Below, piece after piece: positions 23,280 through 36,077 of a DNA stretch of 64,000 nucleotides. Position 1 is the first letter of the stretch. Every line of letters begins with the position of its first letter. This DNA is from Moniliella sp. 'wahieum' (Eukaryota; Basidiomycota; Moniliellomycetes; Moniliellales; Moniliellaceae), in assembly GCA_003971905.1 (NCBI GenBank), contig RSEE01000037.1, positions 372,001 through 436,000 on the forward strand. Reading direction: 5' to 3'. Made by a program: the position numbers and the translations under genes. Under the pieces are notes generated by a model, which was not told the DNA's origin, did no database searches, and worked only from the letters and a program-made list of their open reading frames with translations.

Positions 23280-26178
23280 TCAAATCTCAATTCGATTAGT
23301 GGCTTTGGCGCGGGTCAACTCCAACCCTCCATGCTGGAGTTCCTTGCGGACTTGCTTGGAAGCATTGCGAGCCAGCTTACGCATCTCGGACTCTTTGAGT
23401 TTCACAGCTTCGGCCGCGGGGATCAGGCCGTCGCCGACCAAGCCGACCACGGCGCCGGCCGGGCGGCGGAGCGCGCTCAGAGCCGCCTCGCGACTCTTGA
23501 GTGCAGGCGAGAGGGTGCAGGTCAATGCCACGCCGACACGGAGGAGCCATTCGGGGCCTAGGACAGATCGAGTTAGTACACAAAAAGGCACATGCCAGGG
23601 AAGAAAATAGTCCAGTGCGCGACTCACCTTCAAACAAGAATGCGTCCCAAACACGCGCAAGCGTGTTCCAAGGCAGCACGCGTACATACAGCGCGTCGAG
23701 CCAAGCCGGGACAAACAAAAAGGTATCCAGTCCGAGCGAATTGAGCGTTTGCGCCGTCCCACGGCTCGAGCGAGCCTGGAGCAAGCGCGCCAAGACAGCT
23801 GCGTCCGTGTAGAGTTGCTTGGCCTTGGTCGGCCCATCGTAGTACCGGCCAAGGTAGGGTGGCGCAAGAGCGCTGCCAACAGCCAAAACGTATCCTCTGG
23901 CGGGATGCGAGCAATCAAGAGCCATCCGGCCACCAGCCCCAAGCCACGCGAGTAACCAGCAGCAGGGTTGAAGAGGCGCCTTGACCACCGCTGCCAGATC
24001 CGCTGCGCCGCCCTGGCCGGGACCGTTGGAGAAGAGGACATGATCCGCAAAGGCCGCTGAATCCTGATCGATCGAGGTCCAGGTGTCGCCCTTTTGCTTG
24101 GCCACCTTGTTCGTCGAAGCTTGGTGGCACAGATGCTCAAACAGGCCCGCCTGCCGACGGAATTGCGCATTGGCCAAAAAGAGCCAGACACGCGGACGTA
24201 AACTGGGCGGGATGCCAGCGCGGCACATATGCTTCACCTTGCGGCTTTTGCGGGCGGAGCTCACGTCCATAGTAGACATGACCTGGCGCCACGCTTCCAC
24301 CACCGATGGGTTCTCTTGGAACCGGCCCGCACCGGCCGAGCCAGGAGGCAGGAAGAAACCAAACTCGTCCACTGGGCCCATCGATACCGGCGGCGGGGGG
24401 CGTGGTTGAGGCGGCGCTGCTGGCGAAGGGGTGCCAGCACAGGCGCAGGTCCTGCCGAGGCCGCACTGGGCAGACCCGGACTGGGGATGGGCGAAGCGCG
24501 CCCCACGGATGGGGGTGCCGAGTGAGGCGTACAGGCGAACGAGAAGGCGGCGCCAACCCAAATGGCTGGCTGCCCTGCCCCGTAGGACTCAACAGATGGC
24601 CAGGGCCAAATCCGTTGGGGAAACACGCTCGGGCATCCGAGCGGCAGAGGACATGGCCGGGGACGTATCGAGCGGGTGGGGTTGGGGCACTCCTGGGCGT
24701 GGGCGTGGGCCCATGGGACCGACAACGCAGGAGGCGGAGACATTTCGCCCCGCCCCTTTGCCGCAAGGCCAGGCCGGCCACGGTTGTTTCGGGCAAAGGA
24801 GACATCGTCCCATTCGGCGAGGCAGGGTTCATGGAGGGGGGGGGCGGTGGCGGAAGTTGTGGGGAATAAGCTGTAGAAGCATTACGCGAGGTCGAAGGCG
24901 AAGTAGCATCCGAGGAAGAGAGAGTCGGGTTGGATGCCGACAAGCCCAAAGGAGAAGGTCCTAGTGGTGCCGCCCCGCGCGGGCCGCCAGCGGCCTTTCC
25001 CTCATCCATGCGAAGGAACGCATCTGGCACAGAGGGACGAGGGCGGTTCGGCGTTGGGGCCATTCCAAGGAGCCCATGCTGGGAACGCAACCGAGTCGCG
25101 GCCATACACATCGTAGATGGATGTGTAGTCGCGTTTGTTCTTGCCAGAGCGGCCGCCGTGGTGAGACGAGCCCGCAGCATCCCGGCGGGCTGAGCCAGGA
25201 GCAGGATGTGCCACATCAGGCGATGAGGCGGAATCATCTTCTCATCATGAGCGGCCGAAGAGGATAAAGTACCGGTGGTAGCACTCGAAGCATCGGATAG
25301 TTGCCGTGCGAGAATGGCCTGGGGTGTGGTATGCCCAGCATTATTCCGGCGACTCTGTTGATTTGCCTTGAAAGCGGAAGCTGCTGGTCCGGGAGGCAGT
25401 TGGCTGTGGGTAAGGGTTGGGGAAGTCAGACTCGCCATTCATAAGAGGAGAGGCATGACGTTCGTCGTCAACTTGATCCAAGTAGCGGAACGCAGACTCT
25501 CGTGACCCACGGTGGGAGCGCGAGTAGGCGGACGACCGGCCGTTGCACCGCTCAAGCCACTCAAGGCACTGGCATGGGCATCCGCACTGCGACGACTGTA
25601 TGCGCTTGCGCCGCTCAGCGCTGGCACGCAGATCCGGTCGCGATGCAGTGGCAAGGTGGAGGGGCGGAGAAGGGCTGCGGGCCCAAGGGAGGGCAGAATC
25701 ATCCTCCATAGGGTCGTCGAGCGGGGCGGATACAAGTGGATGCGGAGGGTGAATGCCCCTCGTAGGCGAGGGGGGAAGATGCGGCCGAGTGGAGTGCGTC
25801 GGGAGGAGGGGGGGAAGAAAAGAAGCCCTGGCCATGGAATTCGTCGGGAGCGCAGCTCGGGGGGCGGGGCATGGGGCGTGATGGGTTCGGGTGCGGCTGG
25901 ACTGTTTGCGGACAACGACCGGCTTTTTCAGGCGGCCGTGGAAGCGGACCTGGGACGCATCAAAGTGGCCCACGACGCCCTCACAGAAGCCGAGAAAGGG
26001 GCCGGTGGATCGCCCTTGGTGACCGCGCCAGGCAGGGGGCGCAGCACAACGATCTCCTCGCCGCCATGAACATGAGGTCGTCTGCGCCGGCAGCCGGGCA
26101 GTCGACGGTGGCCGTGGCGGAGCCAATGCCGCCCTTGGCCGCGAAGCGCGTCCAGGCGCGCAGCGTTCCAGCGTCCAT
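23280..26178 (-). CDS. TBC (Rab-GAP-like) domain protein with altered catalytic fingers
   Basis: TBC proteins normally stimulate GTP hydrolysis by Rab GTPases. The domain begins at SRKVKHMCRAGIPPSLRPRVWLF and continues through TWTSIDQDSAAFADHVLF, YSRGLGLVAGWLL, PPEDTFWLL and LPWNTLARVWDAFLFEG. An intron (23558-23627) then interrupts and the protein ends in a basic coiled tail (ESEMRKLARNASKQVRKEL). The two catalytic fingers are changed: IxxDxxR reads IDQDSAA (no Arg) and YxQ reads YSR (no Gln). The first 400 or so residues are Pro/Ser-rich and disordered-looking. The start MDAGTLRAWTRFAAKGG (ATG at 26178) is the best upstream Met. Several frame slips occur (near 26060, 25440, 24580, 23980). 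The protein may be a pseudo-GAP or scaffold. Confidence 0.75.
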
Positions 26179-27954
26179 TTGCGCCGGAGGGGGGGCGGGG
26201 CGGGGCGGGGCGAGGGAGGTGGTGGTGGACGTCGGGCGGGAGGGTCGAGTGGGTGGCGCAGGTCAGCGGTGCGCCATCACGGTCAGCGACCTGGCGGGTC
26301 GCTGGTCGGGAGGGCGAGGGTGGTGGGTGAGCGGCAGAAGGTTAGTGGGTGATGTCTGGCATGGCAGCGGGCAGGGCGATCGGCGGCGGACGGGTCACGG
26401 TCAGGGTCAGGCGGTCAGCCGGAGGCGTCAGGCGGTCAGCCGGAGGCGTCAGGCAGCGCCTCCAGCATCAAATGCATCCACTCGCTCTGCCCGAGAGCAC
26501 GCATCAGCCATCCGCATCAGGCATCCCGCCTGAGCCTGCGGCGCCAGTGGTCGTGATCGCAGATCGGCAGCTGCGCACAGCGGGGCGGAGAGCAGTGTGG
26601 CGCCACCCGCATGCGCAGCCGCCCTGCCCCCCTGCAGCGCCCTCTCCTCTGGCCAAGCCGCGTCCCGCAGCGCACAGCAGGCACAACAATGCAGGCACCG
26701 CACAGCACGCGGCCGCAGGCCCCAGGCCGCACTTCCCCCTGCATCGCCTGCATCACCCGTCTGCTCGGGTGACCGCATGGCGCTAGCCTCCAACTGAGAA
26801 CGTCCAGCGTCCAACTGGCTTGAAGGCTGATTGCGGATGCATGATGTGGCGCGTCGCATGCTTGGCGCAACGCAGACAACGTGGCCAGTGGCGCCATGCG
26901 GCGTGGCCTGCCTGCCGAATTCAATCCACCCAGGGTAGTGTTTGCCGGCTTGGTGCATTGTGTCCGGAGCCGGGGAGCAGGAGCGTGAGCGCTAACTAGT
27001 AACTAGCATTAAATATTAATCACAGCGCTGACGTCCGAATCAGCGGGGAGGCGCAGAGCCTGGGAGAGCCTGGGAGCATCGAGAACCGGAGAGGCTGCGA
27101 GAAGACGGTAGATTAGAACAAACGTGGAACGTTTCAACGTTGCACGTACGTGGAAAACATTCAACGTTCGCCCTTGGTACGGCTGGTAGCTAGCAAACCC
27201 AGCTAGAAGTGGGTTCCCAAGGTTACCGGTTACCGCCGCCGGGTCGCCAGCCTTCCAAACCAACTCCAACGGTGTTCACCCACCACGCTGTTGATCGACG
27301 GCGCTTCTAGCTCTTCACAAGCAACAATCGCCAACCTCCAATCGCTACCCCGTCGTGACTACCGGCCCCGTAAACCACACACACGCGTCCAGCACACAGG
27401 ACAAAAACGATCGGTGTGCTGGGCTGCGATATAGTTCGATTTGGTCCTCCGAGGAATGATCTCAATGATATTGATGTCCACAATGCGCCTCATGGCTCTA
27501 CACGCGTGTCCCTCGTATCCCTGCTGCCATCATTTTCCGGGAAGCCAGTACCACATGTTCAATGCCAGACTGATATACCTGAGGGGCCTGAGATCTGAGA
27601 GGAGCTGTTTCTTGCATCACGTTCTAGTAGCACACGCCAGATGGGCGAGCCTGGTTGGTGCAGCGTTGATATGTCCCTGTCGGCGTATGTATGGGAGCTG
27701 ATGGGAGAGCTGAGGTGAGCACAGTATTGGAGAGAGAGGATATACACAAGGTGATCCGGCATTCTGAGCGGGTTAAATATGACTGACGTTTAATCAAGAG
27801 TATCTGCCAAAGAGAGAGAGCAGACTGCGAGGCCTGTGAGGTATGAAGAGATGTGAACAGGCCAGCCGTGTGAAAGTGTGTGGTTGAGGGTATGGCGCAC
27901 AGGAGAGGGAGGGGAAGGGGTAAGATAGACTGTAGGAGTCGGTGGTTCTGTGGA
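26179..27954. other. Intergenic between TBC gene and chitin synthase
   Basis: No gene. It holds a 21-bp tandem repeat at 26408-26449, GC-rich DNA to 26960, and then AT-richer DNA that includes the 3' flank of the chitin synthase gene. From 27010 to 27900 I see nothing else. Confidence 0.5.
26408..26449. repeat. 21-bp tandem duplication
   Basis: Two perfect copies of a 21-bp unit (26408-26428 and 26429-26449), followed by the first bases of a third copy. The length is three times seven, as if built from three heptads. Confidence 0.85.
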
Positions 27955-30823
27955 TCAGGTCTTGCGGAAGGGTTTCCAGACCAAACGCGTGAACCAAACA
28001 CTAGGAATCCGCAAAACTTGAAGAACGACAGACCAAAGGTGGACCAGAGCAGAAACTTGAAGTAGTAGTTAGTGTTGTCCTTGTCAGATCCTTTGGAGGT
28101 ACTATCGGCAGAATCGTAGTTGAGACCGTTGATGTTTTCGATCGCTACGGTCAGCGCGCCATTGCACAAGATCCAAGCTGCGACCAAGCGGGTGCGGAAG
28201 TCTTGTTGCTGTCATCCATTGTGGCTTCTCCTTCTCCTCCACAATCACGACCGGTGCGACAGCGCGTTGAACTACGCGGAAGTGGGCATCGACATCTTCC
28301 TGTTCTCGTACCGTTTCCTCAATGGAACCGTCCAAATGTGCGCCCCCCTTGGTGTTGACAGACGGCAATACATCCGCCTTGTCCGACCCTTTCGTACCCC
28401 AGCTCACGTCATGCAAGTTACAGAAGGCATACACGTTGAGAATGTTGATCAAGCTCGGGGCAACGGCCATGTACTGAGGGAAGGAGGTGAGCATATGCCA
28501 CGGGTCCAGGTACATGATGGAGGCAATGAGGTACACCCCAAACGTAGCAATTAAGCTAGCGACCAAAACGCTTGTGGACTGGGCATCCTGAATGAACATT
28601 CGCCAGAATGTAACATGGTGCTCATTTGCCTTGTCGTCCTCTCCCAGTAGCATCTTGACCGTAAGCCAAATTGAGACGACCAGCAAGTAGAGTCCCTGAA
28701 ACCAAAGACGATGAAAGATAACACGTACAACCGCTGCTCTGCTTTGGGTCGATTTCCCAAGGCCAAGACAAACTGTAGCACGAGGAAGAAGACATACGTC
28801 CACATGCATGCCTTGTTGACCAGAGAAACACCGCATAAGTGTATGAGCCTTGCTGCCGATGATCACATCGGGCAAAAATCCAATGATGATAGAAAAAGTA
28901 AGCCATTGGTTGGCGAGGGCAAACCAAGTGAAAAAGAGCACCAAAGCATTGTAGAAGCTTGAAGGTGAAGAAAGAACATGCGCAAGAGACCATGGCCTGA
29001 CCGGTAGATCTTCCAAAAGTGCACGAGGCCATAAATCGAAGCTGCAAAGGAGCCATTGAGCCAACGCCGACGCTGGCTGATGAGCTCAGCCGCCTTCTCA
29101 GGCACGTCCGTCTCACCCTTGGCCTGCTTGACGTACCCCAACACCCACCGATCGTTTTGCTTAAACACAAGCTCAAAGCACAGGATGCGGTCCTCGGCCA
29201 AAAACATGTTCTTGGTAAAGATGCCCATTCCTTGGACGCCCTTCTTGCCCAACCGCTCGGCCAGGGTATGGTCGCCGTGGAAGTACTGCTGCAAGGGCCG
29301 GCCTTGGACCGCCCTGTAGCGGTATGCACTGAACGCACCAGGCAGCACAGAGACATACCCAAACGCACTTTCCAGTGGCTTGTCGAGAATGTTGCTCATC
29401 TTGTACTCAAAATTTTGGGCGGCAATCAGGGGATTGATCAGCTTGGTACCCCCTTTGATCATCGCATGAATTTCGCCACAGCACCCGCCCAGGTGACGAT
29501 TGTTGTACATGGCTTCCCATAGATAGTATAGACTCTTTGGACTCGGCTTGGTACCTGCGTCAATCAAGATGCACACCTCTGGTTGAAGATGGAGACCGAG
29601 CGCGTTAAACAGCCAGCGGTGCGAGTTGATTTTTTTAGAGTTCTTTTGCTTGAGGCAAAAGATCATTTGGACAGGCACCATGTTGTTCTTGTCGTCCCCA
29701 TGCGGCTGAACGAGGGAAGGTTTGGAGTCAACCGAGAGTTGCGTCGTGTATTCAAACAAGTGGGCCACCGTCTCCTTTCCATCGACCTTGCGCTTCATCA
29801 CTCCGTCTTGGTACACACCTACCGTTGCCAGCAAGTCGAGCACTTCCTTGTCACACGGGTCGATGCCATCAAAGATCAGCGCAACAACCACACGTTGCCA
29901 TCCATGGCGACCGTCCTCGGCAGACCGGCGCCAAAACTTGGACGACTTGGACTTGCAAATGTCGCGAATGTTCTCCATCACACCGTGAAGCGTGCGAGCG
30001 ACGAGAACGCGATCTTCATTGTAGTACGTGATCGCAATCAGGATCTCGGTATCGGCCATACAGGTCCGACGCGCGCAATGACCATCCATTCTCACGAGTA
30101 AAGTCGTCCGGGTCGCACGTGGCGGCCGTGTAGCGCATGTGGCTAAACTCGGTCGTCGTTACGCCCTGCACCCACTTGGGTTCAAACGAGTTGAGCACGG
30201 CAGTTGGGACACGATGCTCTACACACCAATGGCCCTTGGTCAGCTTGACCCGCCGCGTCAAACCCCTGCGCGGCTTGGCCTGGCGCTCAACCCAAGCCAC
30301 TTGCGAATGAACCTGAGAGGCACTGTCATCAGGTCCTACCTCTGACGAAAACGCACTTCCGGGACGGCTTATCAAGCCGCCAAAGGGCGTGCTGCCTCGG
30401 GCCAGAGGGGCGGGAAATGTGTTAGGATCCGGTAATCTGAGTTGGTATGAATCAGTGTCAGCAAGAGGGCTCTCAAAAGTGCCGACAACATATAGGTATA
30501 GGCCAGTATAGGTGAGCCACATACCCGTACTGGACGTGCCGTGGGGGTGGGTAGCTGACATCCTCCATGTCGTCATTGAGAGGTCCATCCAGCTTGTCGC
30601 TTCCCATCGGAGCCTGCTCCTCGGAGAGCGGGGTTTTGGAATCGTCGGCAGGCCCAAAAGAATCCTCGTAGTAAGGGTACTGGTGGTAACCCGCGGTGAA
30701 AGAGGCACTTTCGTCATAATAGGGTACACTTGCGTCCTCGCCATGATGTTCGCCCACACGGTGGGCGAGATCCCCGTGGGAGTCATTTGGGCCGTGCAGC
30801 GGCGTGTATGGCTGGTCGCTCAT
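27955..30823 (-). CDS. Chitin synthase, class I/II type
   Basis: Processive glycosyltransferase (GT2) in the plasma membrane that makes cell-wall chitin from UDP-GlcNAc. The start is [13 protein letters not shown] (ATG at 30823). A short N-terminal region is followed by an intron (about 30442-30528), then the N-terminal chitin synthase block (KRRVKLT-like, [18 protein letters not shown]). The catalytic core is uninterrupted from about 30090 to 28960: [18 protein letters not shown], [33 protein letters not shown] and the signature QRRRWLNGS. The C-terminal part has several transmembrane segments and SWGTKGSDK, and ends LVWKPFRKT. An intron is probable near 28695-28800. Frame slips lie near 30080, 28940 and 28200. 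EDR and QRRRW identify the family with certainty; the class is inferred from the short N-terminus. Confidence 0.94.
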
Positions 30824-31454
30824 AGGCGGGGGGGTGACGATGGTGGAGAAGCGGGCGGAGGGGGGAAGTAGGCATTCATATAAGACGGAAGCGAGTGAGC
30901 GACGAGCGCGAGCGAGTCCTATTAACGCATGCGTGCCGCTTTGCCACGGCGCCAGTGTCAAAACCAAGGCAGGCCAGAGACCAGCCAGTTTGCTTGCCAC
31001 AATCTGGACAGCGGAAACTCCGTCGGCGGGCTCCACCGCAGTACGGTGCCAGTGTCGCCCTCTTCGGGGGCCGGTCTGGCCTGCCGCCTACTCCCGACAC
31101 GCAATAACTCTGCCAGGCTGCCACTGCGATCGTGCCGGGCCGTGGCTGCTGACAGCCAGCGGTGGCTGGTGCGCCTGTAGCTGACTGAGCAGATCACACT
31201 CCCCTCACTGTTCACGGTGAACTCACTGCCGATGTCATACAACCACAACGGATGTACATCGTGCAAGCTGCTAGGCACTTCTATCGGCTCCTACTCTGCG
31301 AGATTGGGAACCGCAATTTGCTCTTTGTTTCATTCCCGAGCGGCTGCCAACGAGGAGCTTTGTACCCGCTGATACACTCTCCGCAGGTGGTGGGGTATAG
31401 ACTGTCGATGCAGTGCACGCACGACTTGGGACATGTAATGGGCTAGAGGGTGCA
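30824..31454. other. Intergenic upstream of chitin synthase
   Basis: Promoter region of the chitin synthase and 3' flank of the next minus-strand gene. No gene seen. Confidence 0.55.
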
Positions 31455-32690
31455 CTAGCCATCTCCAAGACTTGAGTTGTCTTCCACATCGCCCGGATCG
31501 TGCCAACCCTGGCCCCAAGTAAATCGTTTTCCCCTCGGTCCGCCCGGGCGGTAGTGGTAGCCATCTCTCCGCATCGCCAGCCACGATCTGAGCGTAGTAG
31601 ACTCATTCCGGTCCATCTCGGACGTAAACAAGTGCGAAAACGCACCACTGAGACCAGTGGGGAACTGGTCCACCCCATCGACCCCAAGCGATTCGACAAA
31701 CGAAGCAAGTTCTTCCGGGATCGTCTCGTCGCCCCGGCCCAAGTTGGGTAGCCCGGCCGGCTCACCAATGCCATCCTTGAGTGGGTCGTGTTCCCCTCGT
31801 CCATCCGCACCACGATGGGGGTACATCAAATCCAGGCCCAGATCCGCCCATACATCTTGGTAGGGCGGGGTGGGGTACTCCATGTCAGCGCGCAGTAAGG
31901 AAGTGTGGCCTCCTGGTCCCGGTCCAAAGCGGATAAAGGGCCAGGTGGGAGCACGCTGAGTGAATTGCGTTTTGGCCCGCAAAACCAAGTGGGATGGAAT
32001 GGTCTCAAGACTGCCATTGACCATGTCAGGATCGATAGGTGCCTTGGCGGCAGCGGCACCATTGTTGTGAGCCGCTGGTGTGCCAGCCACAGCCAAGTTC
32101 ATGTGTACCCGGGGCGAAAGGATGGGCTCGGAAGTGTACGGCGCCGTGGATCGGGCGCGGGCAAAGGGGTCACCAAAGGGATAGGCAATGTGCAACTCGT
32201 CGGGTAGCTGCTCGCCATCTTCGTCGGTAGTGGAAGGAATTAAATGTCTCGGGTGCGTCGATGTCTTACAGAAGACCAAGTCAGTTGAGCCCTCGACCAC
32301 AGCGGGGGTTACGCCACCTGCACGGGAGTCGGAAAACATACCATCTTGATCCAAATGGGGCAGCCAAAGAGATAGATAGGGGTCGTACCCCAACCGTGCT
32401 TCTTCTTGGGCGCGTTCAGCCTTTTCCCGGGCCTGGCGGTCTGGGTCGAGGAAGCTGGGCGGGAACACAAAGTCATGGGCTTCATCACGGACAGACGCCA
32501 GGGCAACCAACGCATCTCCATGTCGGAGACTCCATGGAGGCTGGCGGTGAATTGAGCTCAGGTGACCGTCAGACATGGAGCCAGTGGTCGTTAGGGAGGG
32601 CGGGTGATGGATGCGAGAGGGTAGGCCGGAGTAGGCGCAGACCAAGTCCACCTGGTTGGTTGCTTGGCGAGATGGCCGCGTGAGCATCAC
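31455..32690 (-). CDS. Hypothetical protein, intact 411-residue frame
   Basis: I do not recognise a family. A single unbroken frame of 411 codons is unusual in this window and supports it being real. The protein is hydrophilic and Pro/Asp-rich, with a DELHIAYPFGDPFARAR segment near residue 165 and an acidic, aromatic C-terminal part (ELASFVESLGVDG, SWLAMRRDGYHYRPGG, GQGWHDPGDVED). No signal peptide or membrane segment is visible. The start could be MSDGHLSSIH at 32576 instead of 32690. Its promoter contains long heptad arrays (32836-33343). Confidence 0.6.
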   Translation of the reverse strand: MMLTRPSRQATNQVDLVCAYSGLPSRIHHPPSLTTTGSMSDGHLSSIHRQPPWSLRHGDALVALASVRDEAHDFVFPPSFLDPDRQAREKAERAQEEARLGYDPYLSLWLPHLDQDGMFSDSRAGGVTPAVVEGSTDLVFCKTSTHPRHLIPSTTDEDGEQLPDELHIAYPFGDPFARARSTAPYTSEPILSPRVHMNLAVAGTPAAHNNGAAAAKAPIDPDMVNGSLETIPSHLVLRAKTQFTQRAPTWPFIRFGPGPGGHTSLLRADMEYPTPPYQDVWADLGLDLMYPHRGADGRGEHDPLKDGIGEPAGLPNLGRGDETIPEELASFVESLGVDGVDQFPTGLSGAFSHLFTSEMDRNESTTLRSWLAMRRDGYHYRPGGPRGKRFTWGQGWHDPGDVEDNSSLGDG

Positions 32691-32835
32691 GTGTTGATGA
32701 TAGATCGGGTGGGTCGAATTGGCAGCATCGCGGGATTACGTACGGCTGCTGTCCTCATCGGGTTGCGTTGAAATTTGAAAGGTTAACGTTTAACGTTTTA
32801 CGTTCGACGTGTGATCTTTTGAACGTCGTAGCTCG

Positions 32836-32863
32836 TAACGCGTAACCGGTAACCGGTAACCTG
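32836..32863. repeat. Four-unit heptad array (TAACNNG)
   Basis: Heptads TAACGCG, TAACCGG twice and TAACCTG start at 32836, 32843, 32850 and 32857. Overlapping hexamers ACGCGT and ACCGGT are palindromes. Confidence 0.8.
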
Positions 32864-32970
32864 TTGCAACGCGTAGCTTGACGCACACCAGCGCCAGCGC
32901 TGCAAACGAAATAAGCAAGACCGGACCTTCGATCATCGATATCACGACCACTAGTCAGTCTAGCCAGTAT

Positions 32971-33005
32971 CACTAGTCAGTAGTCAGTACTCAGTACTCA
33001 GTACA
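32971..33005. repeat. Mixed palindromic heptad array
   Basis: Five consecutive heptads, each C plus a hexamer: ACTAGT (32972), AGTAGT (32979), AGTACT (32986 and 32993) and AGTACA (33000). Further ACTAGT and AGTACT motifs flank it between 32949 and 33129. Confidence 0.85.
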
Positions 33006-33286
33006 CTGAGTAGTCCTCCAGTTACTAGTCGCTAGTCACTACCCCACTGTCCACTTGGAGCTTGGAGCTCCCGATGAACTGACCAGTGTTCGATCAAGAT
33101 GATCTGCAATCCGGTTAGTACTTAGTACTTAGTCCAGGTTGGTTGAACGTTTGCCGTTTGAACGGATGAACGGAAAACGTTGAACGTTGCATGTCACATG
33201 TCACATGTCAGCCCCAGATCACCGGTCAGTGACAACGATCAGCGTTCCCCAATCACCGAAGCTTCGCGAGAGGCATTTGACCCGTT

Positions 33287-33343
33287 GAAGCTTGAAGCTT
33301 GAAGCTTGACGTTTGGCTGTTTGACGCGTGACGCGTGACGCTT
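33287..33343. repeat. Mixed palindromic heptad array
   Basis: GAAGCTT heptads start at 33287, 33294 and 33301, then GACGTTT at 33308. After an interruption, GACGCGT occurs at 33323 and 33330 and GACGCTT at 33337. Palindromes AAGCTT and ACGCGT share the same G-A-N4-T frame. The array ends about 240 bp before the ARF6 start codon. Confidence 0.85.
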
Positions 33344-33345
33344 GA

Positions 33346-34137
<792 letters not shown>

Positions 34138-35205
34138 AATGCTCCGACCACATTTTATTTCGTTACACCAAACTTCTCACCACTTTTTTTCTTCTTGTGT
34201 GCGACGCAGTAGCCTTGGGTTGCGTCTTGAGCCTTCCACCATCATCAATTAGCTCCCTTTCACTTTCTTCTGGATGTACCAGCTCCCTGGTGCAATCCCG
34301 TATGCAGTCCTGCCTACTCCACCCCCTGGATCTCGCGCTTTGTATTCCACCGTGAGCTTTCTTCAGATCAGGCCCTGTCATGGACTGCTGTCTGCTATGC
34401 CTCCCCCCCAGGCCCTGTTTCTACCCCGCAAACAATGTTGTGAGTGGGTACCCTACATTTCCCTTCCTTGCCCCATCATGCTTTGCTTTACAGCGAGGAG
34501 CGTTACCTGCGACTGAGCCTCCCTCTAGTGCGCCGTCAGTTCTCATCAGTTCTCATTTTCGAGCTGGCGGGGGTTGATGCATGATGGATAAGCCGGACCA
34601 GAGCTGGCTGTACTTGCCGTGCATCATGTTATACCTGCAATGCTTGTCATGTTCCCGGGCGCCTGGCTTTTGAACCATCGAGCGCTCAGGCTGAGCGCTG
34701 AGCCTCAGCACCTTGTCGGGGGGATCCCATGTCGGCGTATAGGGGAGGAATACTGACAGTAGCCTTTCGGGCACATTTCGTATCAATTCTTTGAGCACGG
34801 GGGGGTAGAAAGTGTACATCCCCAACTACATTACAGCACCTTGCATTTGTTCCGCAGCGACCGGATAACCGCCCATACTGCGATGCACAAGTAATACAAT
34901 GCGGGGAATAGAACTTTGGGAAGTCAAGCTCTTGGCGCCTCTTCCATCTTCCCAAGTAGCATTGTACGGCGGCCGCCTAAGTTCGTCAAAAAAGACCACA
35001 TGTCGGGAGATGATCCACCCTACAGATCTTCCGAGCTCATGCACCCAGTGGCCATCATAGAACGGAATGAGCGTGGCGTAAGAATAAATGCTTCTTCGGC
35101 CAAAAGTCGTTTTGGTTGGGTCGTATGTGTGAAGAAGGCCACCTCAAATGGACGGGCAAAGTACCAAGATAAGTGAGGTACAATTCCCCTTGTGGGGAAA
35201 ATGTG
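34138..35205. other. Intergenic between convergent ARF6 and PEX11 genes
   Basis: 3' flanks of two genes. No gene or strong repeat seen, only scattered GATGCATGATG and AGCGCT motifs near 34575 and 34685. Confidence 0.5.
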
Positions 35206-36077
35206 CTAAGCAGTTGCAGCCCAGCCGCGCCGGATTCCAGCTGCACATGCGATGGTGCCAAAGATCCCGACAGCAAAGTCAGGCAAGAAGCCCTTTTCGG
35301 TAGACCAGTGGAGCGTAAGGGGCAAGTAGCCCAGGTTGATGACCAAGTCGGTCAGAAGGGAGCTCTTGCGAAGGGCCAGCATGGCGTGCGCTTGCTCAGC
35401 TCGGTGATTTTTTCAGAGGTGCACTTCTTCTTTTCAGTCAGGGCCTTGGAATCGGCTCGGTAGATACGAGTCTCTTCGGCCACACGCAAGAGCTGGAGGA
35501 TCACATAAGCGGCCCATAGCCGTGAGGAGTGGACCCAGCACTTGGTCTGGACGCTAGGCGAGAGGGGTAGGATGCCGTGCCCGCAAGGTAAGCAGCTGCT
35601 TCAACCGGCCCATACACAAGCATAATCCACCCTTGCAAGCGCTCCATGTGGAGAAGAAGCTTGCTGCGCCGGGGTGTGCGCTCCATGGTGATCATGGACT
35701 GCACAATGCTCAATGTGGTCCAAATGCGGTTGAGTGTGCGTGCGTTGGAGCACAGGGCGCTGAGTTGGTAAGCGGAACGACCATCGCGACAGCGGGAGAG
35801 TCGGGGGAGATGGGCTTGGATGCGACACGCAGGCGCGCCAAGACGGCGAGGCGCAGAAGGCCAACGACGATCTTGAGGCCATACTGGGTCAGCATCAAGG
35901 CCTTGTCGGTGCCGACCAAGTGGCGAGGTAGCGCAGCAAATGCTCAAAGGCGGGGTGGGGCGGCACATGGCGAAAGCAGCCCAGCACAGCGTCCGCCGCG
36001 GTGGGTGCCGAGGCAGAGTAGGCGACGACGGGCGGGTCGGGCACGTCGGGCACGTCGCGTACGGGGGCCATAGCCAT
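35206..36077 (-). CDS. PEX11-family peroxisomal membrane protein
   Basis: PEX11 proteins elongate and divide peroxisomes. The N-terminal part (FRHVPPHPAFEHLLRYLATLVG, then LMLTQYGLKIVVGLLRL) and the C-terminal part (AAYVILQLLRVAEE, TDLVINLGYLPLTLHW, FLPDFAVGIFGTIACAAGIR) fit the family's amphipathic and membrane helices, in particular the LHW...GF...VG..GTIA signature. The C-terminal block resembles the PEX11C/PEX11-like branch. The stop is TAG at 35206-35208. The start ATG at 36077 is followed by a second Met (36071). A TATAAG (minus strand) lies about 46 bp upstream. Frame slips occur near 35930, 35760 and 35350. Confidence 0.75.
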
